Shown here in pieces: positions 56,029-64,000 of a DNA stretch of 64,000 nucleotides. This stretch comes from Collimonas sp. OK307 (GTDB taxonomy: Bacteria; Pseudomonadota; Gammaproteobacteria; Burkholderiales; Burkholderiaceae_D). Where the stretch lies: contig NZ_FOQI01000009.1 in NCBI RefSeq assembly GCF_900113705.1, positions 1 to 64,000 on the forward strand, given 5' to 3'. How positions within the stretch are numbered: the first letter of the stretch is position 1; each line of letters begins with the position of its first letter. The position numbers and the translations under genes are program-made. The notes below the pieces were generated by a model. It had not been told where the DNA came from. It searched no databases and saw only the letters and a program-made list of their open reading frames with translations.

Positions 56029-58788
56029 ATGTCATTACTGACCCAGATTTTCGGTAGCCGCAACCAGCGCCTGCTCAAACAATATAAAAAAGTCGTCCGA
56101 CAAATTAATGCACTTGAACCGGCATTCGAAAAACTGTCCGATGCGGAGTTGCAGGCTAAAACGCCGGAGCTGAAGCAGCGCATTGCGGGCGGCGAGAAGC
56201 TCGACGCTTTGTTGCCGGAAGCATTTGCGGTTTGCCGCGAAGCCGGCAAACGGGTCTTGAAAATGCGCCACTTCGATGTCCAGCTGATCGGCGGCATGGT
56301 ATTGCATTACGGAAAAATTGCCGAAATGGGCACCGGCGAAGGCAAGACGCTGATGGCAACCTTGCCAGCGTACCTGAATGCACTGACCGGCAAGGGCGTG
56401 CACGTGGTGACCGTCAATGACTACCTGGCGCAGCGCGATGCGGAGTGGATGGGGCGCCTGTATGGCTGGCTCGGCCTGACTACCGGCGTCAACCTGTCGT
56501 CGGTTGAGCACGATGCCAAGCAAGTTGCTTATTCGGCCGACATTACCTACGGCACCAACAACGAATTCGGTTTCGACTATCTGCGCGACAACATGGTGTA
56601 CGACGCCACTGACCGCGTGCAGCGTGCCTTGAATTTCGCTATCGTCGATGAAGTCGACTCGATCCTGATCGACGAAGCGCGTACCCCGCTGATCATTTCC
56701 GGCCAGGCTGAAAATCATACCGATCTGTATTACAAGATCAATGAAGTGCCGCCGATGCTGATCCAGCAAATCGGTGAAGAAACACCGGACGGCAAGGGCA
56801 AGGTTGAAGTACCTGGTGACTATACCAAGGATGAAAAAGCGCATCAGGTCCTGCTGACGGAAGCCGGCCACGAAAAGGCTGAGCAGATCCTTACCAACAT
56901 GGGCTTGCTGGCAGAGGGCGCGTCGCTGTACGACGCTGCTAACATCAGCCTGATCCATCACCTTTACGCTGCGCTGCGTGCCCACTCCCTGTACTTCAAG
57001 GATCAGCACTACGTGGTCCAAAATGGCGAAATCGTCATTGTCGATGAATTCACCGGCCGCATGATGACTGGCCGTCGCTGGTCGGATGGTTTGCACCAGG
57101 CGGTTGAAGCCAAGGAAGGCGTCAAGATCCAGAACGAAAATCAGACCCTGGCCTCGATCACCTTCCAGAATTACTTCCGCATGTACGGCAAGCTGGCCGG
57201 CATGACCGGTACCGCCGATACCGAAGCGTACGAATTCCAGGAAATCTACGGTCTGGAAACGGTGGTAATCCCGCAAAACCGCCCGAATCAGCGTAAGGAC
57301 CGGCAGGATCAGGTCTACAAGACTTCGCAAGAAAAATACATGGCAATGCTGAAGGATATTCAGGATTGCTACGAGCGTGGCCAGCCGGTACTGGTAGGTA
57401 CCACCTCGATCGAAAATTCGGAATTGCTGTCAGGCATTCTGGAAAAAGCCAAGCTGCCGCACAATGTGCTGAACGCCAAGCAACATGCGCGCGAAGCGGA
57501 AATCATTGCACAGGCGGGCCGTCCGCAAGCGATCACCATCGCTACCAACATGGCGGGTCGTGGTACCGACATCGTATTGGGCGGAAACGTCGAGAAACAA
57601 ATCCAGTTCATCGAAGCCGACGCTGCGCTCAGTGAAACTGAAAAACAACTGCGCTCCGACAAGTTGCGCGATGAATGGCAATCGCTGCATGACCACGTGG
57701 TCAATTCGGGCGGCTTGCACATCATCGGTACCGAGCGTCACGAATCGCGCCGGGTGGATAACCAGTTGCGTGGCCGTGCCGCGCGCCAGGGCGATCCGGG
57801 TTCCTCGCGTTTCTACCTGTCGCTGGATGACGCTTTGCTGCGCATCTTCGCTGGCGACCGTGTGCGCGCGATCATGGATCGTCTGAAAATGCCGGAAGGC
57901 GAGCCGATCGAAGCTGGTATCGTATCGCGCTCGATTGAATCGGCGCAGCGCAAAGTTGAAGCGCGTAACTTCGATATTCGCAAGCAGTTGCTGGAATATG
58001 ACGATGTCGCCAACGATCAGCGTAAAGTGATCTATCAGCAGCGTAATGAGCTGTTGGAATCGCAAGGCGTTTCCGAGACGGTTGCATCATTGCGCGAAGG
58101 CGTCCTGGACGATACTTTCCGTACTTATGTACCGGAAGAATCGCTCGAAGAGCAGTGGAATATTCCTGCGCTGGAAACGGCTTTGGCGAACGACCTGCAT
58201 CTGGAAGTACCGTTGGGCGAGATGTTGAAGGCGGAGCCGAACCTGACCGACGAAGAACTGCTGGAACGTGTGCTGACGGCGGCTAACACTACCTACGATG
58301 CCAAGACTGAAATCGTCGGCAAGGAATCGTTTGCCGGTTTCGAGCGTAGCGTCATGCTGCAAAGCGTCGACAGCCACTGGCGTGAACATCTGGCGGCGCT
58401 GGACCATCTGCGCCAGGGGATTCATCTGCGCGGCTACGCACAAAAAAATCCGAAGCAGGAATACAAGCGCGAAGCGTTTGAATTGTTCGGCCAGATGCTG
58501 GATCTGATCAAAAATGAAGTGGTCAAGGTGGTGATGACGGTACGCATCGAAAATCGTGAGGAAATTGCTGCAGCAGAAGAAGATATGGCGCAATCCCACG
58601 TTGAAAATGTGCATTATCAACACGCTGATTTCGATCCAAGTGCAGCGCCGGAAGCATTGCTGGCGCCAACTGCGCATAGCGATGAGTCACATCAGCAGGG
58701 CAGTGCGGTACCGAAAGTCGGCCGTAACGACCCTTGCCCTTGCGGCAGTGGCAAGAAATACAAGCAATGCCATGGTCAACTGATGTAA
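56029..58788 (+). CDS. secA: Preprotein translocase ATPase SecA
   Basis: A 919-residue motor of the Sec pathway. Walker [21 protein letters not shown]-like [16 protein letters not shown], and helicase motifs [17 protein letters not shown] and [20 protein letters not shown] are complete. The C-terminal zinc-binding SEC-C motif is [16 protein letters not shown], used for SecB and phospholipid contact. The length is normal. A very strong terminator follows. Confidence 0.98.
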   Translation: MSLLTQIFGSRNQRLLKQYKKVVRQINALEPAFEKLSDAELQAKTPELKQRIAGGEKLDALLPEAFAVCREAGKRVLKMRHFDVQLIGGMVLHYGKIAEMGTGEGKTLMATLPAYLNALTGKGVHVVTVNDYLAQRDAEWMGRLYGWLGLTTGVNLSSVEHDAKQVAYSADITYGTNNEFGFDYLRDNMVYDATDRVQRALNFAIVDEVDSILIDEARTPLIISGQAENHTDLYYKINEVPPMLIQQIGEETPDGKGKVEVPGDYTKDEKAHQVLLTEAGHEKAEQILTNMGLLAEGASLYDAANISLIHHLYAALRAHSLYFKDQHYVVQNGEIVIVDEFTGRMMTGRRWSDGLHQAVEAKEGVKIQNENQTLASITFQNYFRMYGKLAGMTGTADTEAYEFQEIYGLETVVIPQNRPNQRKDRQDQVYKTSQEKYMAMLKDIQDCYERGQPVLVGTTSIENSELLSGILEKAKLPHNVLNAKQHAREAEIIAQAGRPQAITIATNMAGRGTDIVLGGNVEKQIQFIEADAALSETEKQLRSDKLRDEWQSLHDHVVNSGGLHIIGTERHESRRVDNQLRGRAARQGDPGSSRFYLSLDDALLRIFAGDRVRAIMDRLKMPEGEPIEAGIVSRSIESAQRKVEARNFDIRKQLLEYDDVANDQRKVIYQQRNELLESQGVSETVASLREGVLDDTFRTYVPEESLEEQWNIPALETALANDLHLEVPLGEMLKAEPNLTDEELLERVLTAANTTYDAKTEIVGKESFAGFERSVMLQSVDSHWREHLAALDHLRQGIHLRGYAQKNPKQEYKREAFELFGQMLDLIKNEVVKVVMTVRIENREEIAAAEEDMAQSHVENVHYQHADFDPSAAPEALLAPTAHSDESHQQGSAVPKVGRNDPCPCGSGKKYKQCHGQLM

Positions 58789-58825
58789 TCAGGAATGATC
58801 GGCAGTAAGTAATAGGCAATAGTAA

Positions 58826-58860
58826 AAGAAGGGCGGGGAAACCCGCCCTTCTTCTTTTGT
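58826..58860 (+). terminator. Intrinsic terminator of secA
   Basis: AAGAAGGGCGGG (58826-58837) pairs perfectly with CCCGCCCTTCTT (58842-58853) around a GAAA tetraloop, followed by CTTTTGTT. Confidence 0.93.
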
Positions 58861-59003
58861 TACAGCAGATTTACACATGGCCTCGCCTTACCCCTTAAAA
58901 TACGCGTCTGGACCACCATCTCCGTCTCCTGAGTTGAACGGACCAATACCTCATAATCTGGCAAACCTACGCCACTAACATTTACACCTAGTTAAGGATT
59001 CTC

Positions 59004-60242
59004 ATGGCCGTCAATTCCCCTATTCCTGTCGCCGCCGACTTGCTGCCTGTAGCCGGCATCGAACTTGGTCACGCCGAGGCCGGCGTGCGTAAAGCGAATC
59101 GCAAGGACTTGCTGGTAATGAAACTGGCGCCGACCGCGACGGTGGCCGGGGTATTCACGCAAAACCGTTTTTGCGCCGCGCCGGTGCAAGTGAGTAAAGC
59201 GCATTTGGCCGCCGCCGAGATTTCCGGCGAGCCGATCCGTGCGCTGCTGATCAATACCGGCAACGCCAACGCCGGCACCGGTGAGGCCGGCCTGGCCGCA
59301 GCCAATGCCACTTGCGATGCGCTCGCGGAATTGCTGGACTGCCATGCGGCACAGATATTACCGTTCTCGACCGGAGTGATCCTGGAGCCGCTGCCGGTGG
59401 AGCGCGTTACCGCTGGTTTGCCACAGGCTATAGGCAACCTGAAGAGCGACAACTGGTTTAATGCCGCCGAGTCCATCATGACTACCGACACCCAGCCGAA
59501 AGCTGCTTCGCGCCGCCTGATGATCGCCGGTAAACCGGTAACGCTGTCGGGCATCAGCAAGGGCGCAGGCATGATCAAGCCGAATATGGCGACCATGCTA
59601 GGTTTCCTCGCTATCGATGCAAAAGTAGCGCAGCCGGTATTGGAGAAGATGGTGCGGCAGGCTGCTGACCGCTCGTTCAACTGCATCACTATCGACGGCG
59701 ATACCTCGACCAACGATTCGTTCATGCTGATCGCCACCGGTGCCGGCGAACTGGAAGTCAACAGTGTCGACAGCCCGGAATATGCGGAGCTGGCAGCTGC
59801 CGTCACCGATATTTCCCAGCATCTGGCGCAAATGATCATTCGGGATGGCGAGGGCGCCACCAAGTTCATCACGGTTACCGTGGAGCAGGGCCAGGATGTT
59901 GCCGAATGCCGCAAGATCGCCTATTCGATCGCTCACTCGCCGCTGGTAAAGACGGCATTCTTTGCTTCCGATCCGAACCTCGGGCGGATTTTGGCGGCGA
60001 TCGGCTATGCCGGTGTCGACGATCTGGATGTCAGTAATCTGGATCTGTATCTGGATGACGTGCTGGTGGCCAAAAATGGTGGCCGCAATCCCGAATATCA
60101 GGAAGCGGACGGTCAGCGTGTAATGAAACAAAGCGAAATTACGGTACGGGTACAACTGGCGCGCGGCGACGCTGCCGCGACCATCTGGACTTGCGATTTA
60201 TCGCATGACTATGTGTCGATTAACGCAGACTATCGCTCTTGA
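59004..60242 (+). CDS. argJ: Bifunctional ornithine acetyltransferase / N-acetylglutamate synthase
   Basis: A 412-residue enzyme that recycles the acetyl group in arginine synthesis. It is made as a precursor that cleaves itself at the [16 protein letters not shown] site, with the threonine of MATML becoming the nucleophile. [12 protein letters not shown] and [16 protein letters not shown] are conserved. Full length. It is followed by a GC-rich hairpin. Confidence 0.96.
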   Translation: MAVNSPIPVAADLLPVAGIELGHAEAGVRKANRKDLLVMKLAPTATVAGVFTQNRFCAAPVQVSKAHLAAAEISGEPIRALLINTGNANAGTGEAGLAAANATCDALAELLDCHAAQILPFSTGVILEPLPVERVTAGLPQAIGNLKSDNWFNAAESIMTTDTQPKAASRRLMIAGKPVTLSGISKGAGMIKPNMATMLGFLAIDAKVAQPVLEKMVRQAADRSFNCITIDGDTSTNDSFMLIATGAGELEVNSVDSPEYAELAAAVTDISQHLAQMIIRDGEGATKFITVTVEQGQDVAECRKIAYSIAHSPLVKTAFFASDPNLGRILAAIGYAGVDDLDVSNLDLYLDDVLVAKNGGRNPEYQEADGQRVMKQSEITVRVQLARGDAAATIWTCDLSHDYVSINADYRS

Positions 60243-60267
60243 GGCGCGTGTTTTTCCAAGAGTAGGT

Positions 60268-60297
60268 GGCACCTTGGCCGGCTGCGGCCAGGGTGCC
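60268..60297 (+). terminator. GC-rich hairpin after argJ
   Basis: GGCACCTTGGCC (60268-60279) pairs with GGCCAGGGTGCC (60286-60297), with one wobble and a 6-nt loop. No T-tract follows, so it may need Rho or serve as a 3' stabiliser. Confidence 0.5.
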
Positions 60298-60400
60298 GGA
60301 TCCGTTCCGACAAATAATATTCATCCAGTATCGTTTTGCTTTGCGTCAGAATGAGGCAATCATTAACATCTGCCATCAACGCTATCGACCTCCCTCAGCC

Positions 60401-61276
60401 ATGACTCAATTAGATCAATTCCTACTCCGCGCCGAAGCCCTGCTAGGTCGCCTTGAATCCATTCTGCCGCCAGCCAAGGCGGCTCCCGATTGGCAGGCGG
60501 CAACAGCTTTTCGCTGGCGCCATCGTGGCGGATCGGCTGGCGGTTATTTGCAAGCGGTTGGCCATATCTCGGATATTGCGCTGGCAGACCTGCACAATAT
60601 CGAAATACAGAAGCAGCAGATCGACCAGAATACCCGCCAGTTCGTCGATGGCAGGCCCGCGAATAATGTGCTGTTGACTGGTGCCCGCGGCACCGGCAAG
60701 TCGTCCTTGATCAAAGCTTGCCTGAATCAGTATGCATCCCAAGGTTTGCGTCTGATAGAGGTAGATAAGGACGATTTGGCGGCATTGCCGGATATAGTCG
60801 ACCTGGTGGCCGAGCGTCCTGAGCGCTTCATCATTTTTTGCGACGACCTCTCGTTTGAAGAGGGTGAAAGCGGTTACAAGGCGCTCAAAGTGGCGCTCGA
60901 CGGCAGCATAGCCGCACAGTCGGACAATGTATTGATTTATGCAACTTCCAACCGCCGCCATCTGCTGCCGGAGCGGATGTCCGACAACGCTACTTACAAA
61001 ACTACCGAGGACGGCGACCTGCATCCGGGTGAAACCGTCGAGGAAAAAATTTCACTTTCAGAGCGCTTTGGGCTGTGGGTATCGTTTTATCCGTTCAAAC
61101 AAGACGATTACCTGGATATCGTCGGCCATTGGCTGGGCCATTTCGGCTGCACCGCGGAGCAGATCGCCGAAGCGCGTGGCGATGCCTTGCGCTGGGCCCT
61201 GCAACGGGCCTCGCGTTCGGGCCGGGTTGCATGGCAATTCGCGCGTGATTACGCCGGCCGGATGACACGATCTTGA
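60401..61276 (+). CDS. DUF815 family AAA ATPase
   Basis: A 291-residue P-loop ATPase of unknown role. Walker A is in LLTGARGTGKSSLIKACL, Walker B in FIIFCDDLSFEEGE, and sensor-like residues in ATSNRRHLLPERM. The DUF815 family is widespread but unassigned. The ATG at 60401 (MTQLDQFLLRAEALLGRLE) is chosen because the 45 in-frame codons before it cover the argJ hairpin. Its stop overlaps the mutT start, suggesting co-translation. Confidence 0.85.
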   Translation: MTQLDQFLLRAEALLGRLESILPPAKAAPDWQAATAFRWRHRGGSAGGYLQAVGHISDIALADLHNIEIQKQQIDQNTRQFVDGRPANNVLLTGARGTGKSSLIKACLNQYASQGLRLIEVDKDDLAALPDIVDLVAERPERFIIFCDDLSFEEGESGYKALKVALDGSIAAQSDNVLIYATSNRRHLLPERMSDNATYKTTEDGDLHPGETVEEKISLSERFGLWVSFYPFKQDDYLDIVGHWLGHFGCTAEQIAEARGDALRWALQRASRSGRVAWQFARDYAGRMTRS

Positions 61277-61701
61277 GCGCGCCGGTCTCTCCTGATCGGG
61301 TGCCGGTGAATGTGGCTGTGGGCATTCTGATGAAGCCTAATGGCGATGTATTGCTGGGGCAGCGGCCGGAAGGCAAGCCGATGGCGGGATATTGGGAGTT
61401 TCCGGGTGGGAAGGTAGAGTCGGGCGAGTCGATTTTCGATGCGCTCAAGCGCGAGCTGATGGAAGAGCTGGGGGTTGAAATCGCCTCAGCCGAGCCGTGG
61501 TGCGGGATTGAGCATCACTATCCGCATGCGCGGGTGCGGCTGCACTTCTACATTAGTCGTGAATGGCGTGGCGAGCCGCAAAGCCTGGAAGGACAGGCAT
61601 TCTCCTGGCAAGGCAGCGTAGGCGTGGAGCCTTTGTTGCCGGCTGCGATTCCCTTGATCGAATGGCTGGACGAATTGCGCCGGGAGAGCGCTAACGTTTA
61701 A
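61273..61701 (+). CDS. mutT: NUDIX hydrolase, MutT-like 8-oxo-dGTP diphosphatase
   Basis: A 142-residue protein with a full Nudix box (GGKVESGESIFDALKRELMEELGVE). YWEFPGGK and PHARVRLHFY match MutT rather than other Nudix subgroups. It would remove oxidised dGTP from the nucleotide pool. A TTG start overlapping the upstream stop is proposed (TTGA); an internal GTG at 61302 is the alternative. It converges on yacG. Confidence 0.87.
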   Translation: MSAPVSPDRVPVNVAVGILMKPNGDVLLGQRPEGKPMAGYWEFPGGKVESGESIFDALKRELMEELGVEIASAEPWCGIEHHYPHARVRLHFYISREWRGEPQSLEGQAFSWQGSVGVEPLLPAAIPLIEWLDELRRESANV

Positions 61702-61730
61702 TCTATCGGTGATACTGACAATGTTGGCAA

Positions 61731-61919
61731 CTACTGCGGTAGCTTGCCATCATCATCAATCTCATCCGGCGGATTGACTGCAGGGATCGCGTATTTCTCT
61801 TCAGCCCAGGCGCCCAGGTCGATCTGCTTACAGCGTTCCGAGCAAAACGGCCGGAACTTGTTAGCTGCAATCCATTCAACTTTTATGCCGCAAGTCGGGC
61901 AATCAACGGTAGTAGTCAT
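61731..61919 (-). CDS. yacG: DNA gyrase inhibitor YacG
   Basis: A 62-residue zinc protein. Four cysteines CPTC and CSERC bind zinc; [25 protein letters not shown] is the family signature. E. coli YacG binds GyrB and inhibits gyrase. It is the last gene of the pilD-coaE-zapD-yacG run. Confidence 0.94.
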   Translation of the reverse strand: MTTTVDCPTCGIKVEWIAANKFRPFCSERCKQIDLGAWAEEKYAIPAVNPPDEIDDDGKLPQ

Positions 61920-61960
61920 ACAAATCTATCAAAAAACATTCGAAAACAATCGAAAAGCAG

Positions 61961-62716
61961 TTAAAAATTACAAAGAGTCAGCTCGAACGGCACGTCGCCC
62001 TCGTACGCTTTAGGCTTCAAATCGCCACCTTGCCTGGTAAAGCGCACCCACAACATGTATTTGTTGGCCGATATTTCTGGGATGGCGGCGAGCTGCTCAT
62101 CAATGATCAGGCGTAGCATCTGATAAGACTTCCCTTGCAGCATTTGCTGATAACTACCGTTTTGTGCGTCTATCTTTGCCGAACTTCCGGTTTCTCGCAG
62201 TAATCGCAAAACTATGCTGATAGCGTCGAACAAAGGCGCCAACGGTCCAAACCAGCCAATAATGTCAGCGAATCGTTGTTCCGCCGGATGTTGCTGCCAG
62301 GCGTAATACGAAGGCAAGTCGAATTCACAGGCACCGCCGGGAATGATGGTGCGGCCGCGGATGCTCATCAACCATTCGTTCTCGCGTATGTGCTGGCCGG
62401 TTTTCCCCTGGGTGGCCATGAGCGCGGTGCTGACCCTGTCTATCTCTTGCAAGATGGCGTCCAGCATATCGGGAGCGACGTTCGGATTGGATTTAAAGCC
62501 GAGCAGGGTTTGTTTTTGCCGTTCCAGTTCTTGCAGCAAATCCGATTTCAAATCGGCGCGTCCAGCGACCTCCAGCATCTCGAAAATGGTGGAGAGCGCG
62601 ACATGGTGCTGTAACGGACTTTCCTGTTGTACGAAAAAACCAAATCTTTCGTGCAGGTCTTCCAGCCGCAACAGGGTGCGAATGCGCTCGTTGAAAGGAT
62701 ATTCGTAGACGATCAA
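61961..62716 (-). CDS. zapD: Cell division protein ZapD
   Basis: A 251-residue FtsZ-binding protein (DUF1342) that bundles FtsZ filaments. [22 protein letters not shown] and the [16 protein letters not shown] block are characteristic. The placement between coaE and yacG matches most beta- and gammaproteobacteria. The start at 62716 gives [13 protein letters not shown]. Confidence 0.94.
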   Translation of the reverse strand: MIVYEYPFNERIRTLLRLEDLHERFGFFVQQESPLQHHVALSTIFEMLEVAGRADLKSDLLQELERQKQTLLGFKSNPNVAPDMLDAILQEIDRVSTALMATQGKTGQHIRENEWLMSIRGRTIIPGGACEFDLPSYYAWQQHPAEQRFADIIGWFGPLAPLFDAISIVLRLLRETGSSAKIDAQNGSYQQMLQGKSYQMLRLIIDEQLAAIPEISANKYMLWVRFTRQGGDLKPKAYEGDVPFELTLCNF

Positions 62717-62885
62717 AGTGACATCCCTTAAGAATTTGAGCCGGATAAGACATGATTCTGAACGATGCGAACAGAAATTACAAATGCCCTTCTATTTTTA
62801 ACATTGAGCGAGAGGTTTTCGCTTGAAAAATAGAGTTTTAATACGCGGCTTTAGTATAAAGCTTTATACCATTATAACGATCTAC
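62717..62885. other. Intergenic region between coaE and zapD
   Basis: A 169-bp AT-rich stretch. It contains TATAAAGC-like and TTTATACC elements around 62855-62870, which may hold the zapD promoter on the minus strand, but no assignable -35/-10 pair is convincing. Confidence 0.3.
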
Positions 62886-63536
62886 TCATTGCTTCCTCAT
62901 CGCATCATACAGCGCATGTAATCGGGCTACCTGCGGCAATAGCGCAGCGGGGTCGCTATTATTGATAATCACATCGTCGGCGGCCTGCAGGCGTTGCTGT
63001 CTGGTGGCTTGTGTCGCCATGATGGCTTGTACCTGTGACTGGTTCAGCGCATTGCGTTGCATCACGCGATGTAATTGAACCTGTTCGTCACAATCCACGA
63101 CAAGTATGCGCTTTACCCGTTGCGTCCAGTTGCCGGACTCAATCAACAGAGGCACGACGAAAATCACATACGCACCTTCAGCATGTTCTGCCGCGCTGGC
63201 GGTTTCGGCCCGGATCAATGGATGCAAAATCGATTCCAGGCGCTGTTTTGCCGACGCATCAGAAAATACATGGGCACGCATTTTGGCTCTGTCCATGGCG
63301 CCGCTGGCGTCGATGAAGGCGCTGCCGAACTCGGCAATGATCGGCGCGATGGCGATGCCATTCGCAGCGGTCAGCTGATGGGCGATGACATCGGTGTCGA
63401 TAACGGCGGCGCCGCGTTCGGCAAACATGTTGGCAACGGTGGTTTTGCCGCTGCCGATACCGCCGGTCAGGCCGACAGTGAATCTGTCAGTAGTTGGCGC
63501 TAGCTTGTCGTCATTCGCCGCATCGTGCTGGTTCAT
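62886..63536 (-). CDS. coaE: Dephospho-CoA kinase
   Basis: A 216-residue P-loop kinase, the last step of coenzyme A synthesis. VGLTGGIGSGKTTVANMFAERGAAVIDTDVIAHQLT is the diagnostic N-terminus. About 18 extra polar residues precede it in this start choice (63536). It lies 6 bp downstream of pilD, a conserved neighbour pair. Confidence 0.95.
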   Translation of the reverse strand: MNQHDAANDDKLAPTTDRFTVGLTGGIGSGKTTVANMFAERGAAVIDTDVIAHQLTAANGIAIAPIIAEFGSAFIDASGAMDRAKMRAHVFSDASAKQRLESILHPLIRAETASAAEHAEGAYVIFVVPLLIESGNWTQRVKRILVVDCDEQVQLHRVMQRNALNQSQVQAIMATQATRQQRLQAADDVIINNSDPAALLPQVARLHALYDAMRKQ

Positions 63537-63542
63537 ACGATG

Positions 63543-64000
63543 TTAGGTAGTAAAACCGAAATAAGTTTCCAGAATTGTCCGGCCATAAAACAAGGCGAGC
63601 AAGCCGGCGGCAGCCAGATAGGGGCCGAAAGGGATCGGTTTGTCGCGTCCGTGGTGGGTAAAAACGATGAGGGCAATGCCGACTGCAGCGCCTACCAATG
63701 ATGAAAACAGGATAATGATGGGGAGCGTTTTCCAACCCAGCCAGGCGCCAAGCGCGGCCAGCAACTTGAAGTCGCCGTATCCCATGCCCTCTTTACCGGT
63801 CAGCAGTTTGAACGCCCAGTAAATCGCCCACAGGCTCAGATAGCCGGCAGCAGCGCCAATCACCGCGTCCTGCAACGGCACGAACAGGCCGGACAGGTTA
63901 AGCAGCAGGCCGATCCATAACAAAGGCAGAGTCAGGTCGTCTGGCAGCAACTGCGTATCAGCATCGATAAATGTCATCGCGATCAGCAGATAGACAAACA
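63543..64000 (-). CDS. pilD: Type IV prepilin peptidase/methylase, 5' end outside window
   Basis: The C-terminal 152 codons of an integral-membrane aspartic peptidase that cleaves and N-methylates type IV pilin-like proteins. The two catalytic aspartate motifs are present: AMTFIDADTQLLPDDLT and GYGDFKLLAALGAW (GxGD). Frame continuity upstream to the window end (FVYLLIA before the internal ATG) shows the gene starts beyond base 64000. The neighbours coaE, zapD and yacG match the usual pilBCD-coaE-zapD-yacG order. Confidence 0.94.
   Translation of the reverse strand, partial: FVYLLIAMTFIDADTQLLPDDLTLPLLWIGLLLNLSGLFVPLQDAVIGAAAGYLSLWAIYWAFKLLTGKEGMGYGDFKLLAALGAWLGWKTLPIIILFSSLVGAAVGIALIVFTHHGRDKPIPFGPYLAAAGLLALFYGRTILETYFGFTT

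Noticed and set aside
56035-57330. Minus-strand open frame of 431 codons
   Set aside because: Antisense to secA, whose motifs are all present in the plus frame.

Overview
The window is chromosomal core sequence of a betaproteobacterium. A complete, uninterrupted dcw cluster, a Glu/Asp ABC importer, dusB-fis, rplM-rpsI, a coq7-type ubiquinone hydroxylase, zapD and the order lpxC / DUF721 / M23 peptidase / secA all fit Burkholderiales. The protein sequences look most like the Oxalobacteraceae (Collimonas/Herbaspirillum/Janthinobacterium relatives). The family is inferred from memory, without a database search. I see no phage, plasmid, transposase, CRISPR array, rRNA or tRNA.

Layout. 1-1159 (minus): the 5' part of dgoD and a hotdog acyl-CoA thioesterase. 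1261-10407 (plus): an Atm1-type ABC exporter, a LysR regulator, glutamate dehydrogenase and a glutamate/aspartate ABC importer with two tandem binding-protein genes (gltI-gltI-gltJ-gltK-gltL), which together look like a glutamate uptake and catabolism unit. 10682-16749: pyrC, then a nitrate assimilation block (nasT, nrtABC, cobA). 16780-18264: a DUF3025 gene and coq7, converging on an OsmC-family gene. 19324-23207: rplM-rpsI, argC, a membrane coiled-coil protein, a bactofilin and erpA. 23337-26049 (minus): anmK and an M23 endopeptidase. 26297-34589: tyrS-dtd, a YbhB-like protein, a histidine phosphatase, a degenerate GGDEF protein, dusB-fis, purH, ruvC. 35101-52366: mraZ-rsmH-ftsL-ftsI-murE-murF-mraY-murD-ftsW-murG-murC-ddl-ftsQ-ftsA-ftsZ, mostly translationally coupled by 4-bp ATGA-type overlaps. 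52618-60242: peroxiredoxin, lpxC, dciA (minus), M23 peptidase, secA, argJ. 60401-64000: a DUF815 ATPase and mutT facing yacG-zapD-coaE-pilD (minus, the last one cut by the window end).

The most informative non-coding structure lies before nrtA. A 17-bp NtrC-type site, a consensus sigma-54 promoter, two hairpins whose hexanucleotide loops carry A at position 1 and G at position 4, and an intrinsic terminator whose 5' arm overlaps the second hairpin follow one another within 205 bp. The ANTAR-domain regulator nasT lies immediately upstream. This is a readable nitrogen-limitation plus nitrate antitermination switch. Other regulatory signals include four 10-bp-phased MraZ boxes ahead of mraZ, a palindromic LysR-type T-N11-A site ahead of gdhA, a possible ~100-nt sRNA ahead of rplM, and many clear intrinsic terminators.

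The rest is mostly well-known housekeeping sequence. The less-known protein items are the degenerate GGDEF protein that keeps its RxxD inhibitory site, the coiled-coil/bactofilin pair, and the DUF3025 and DUF815 genes.
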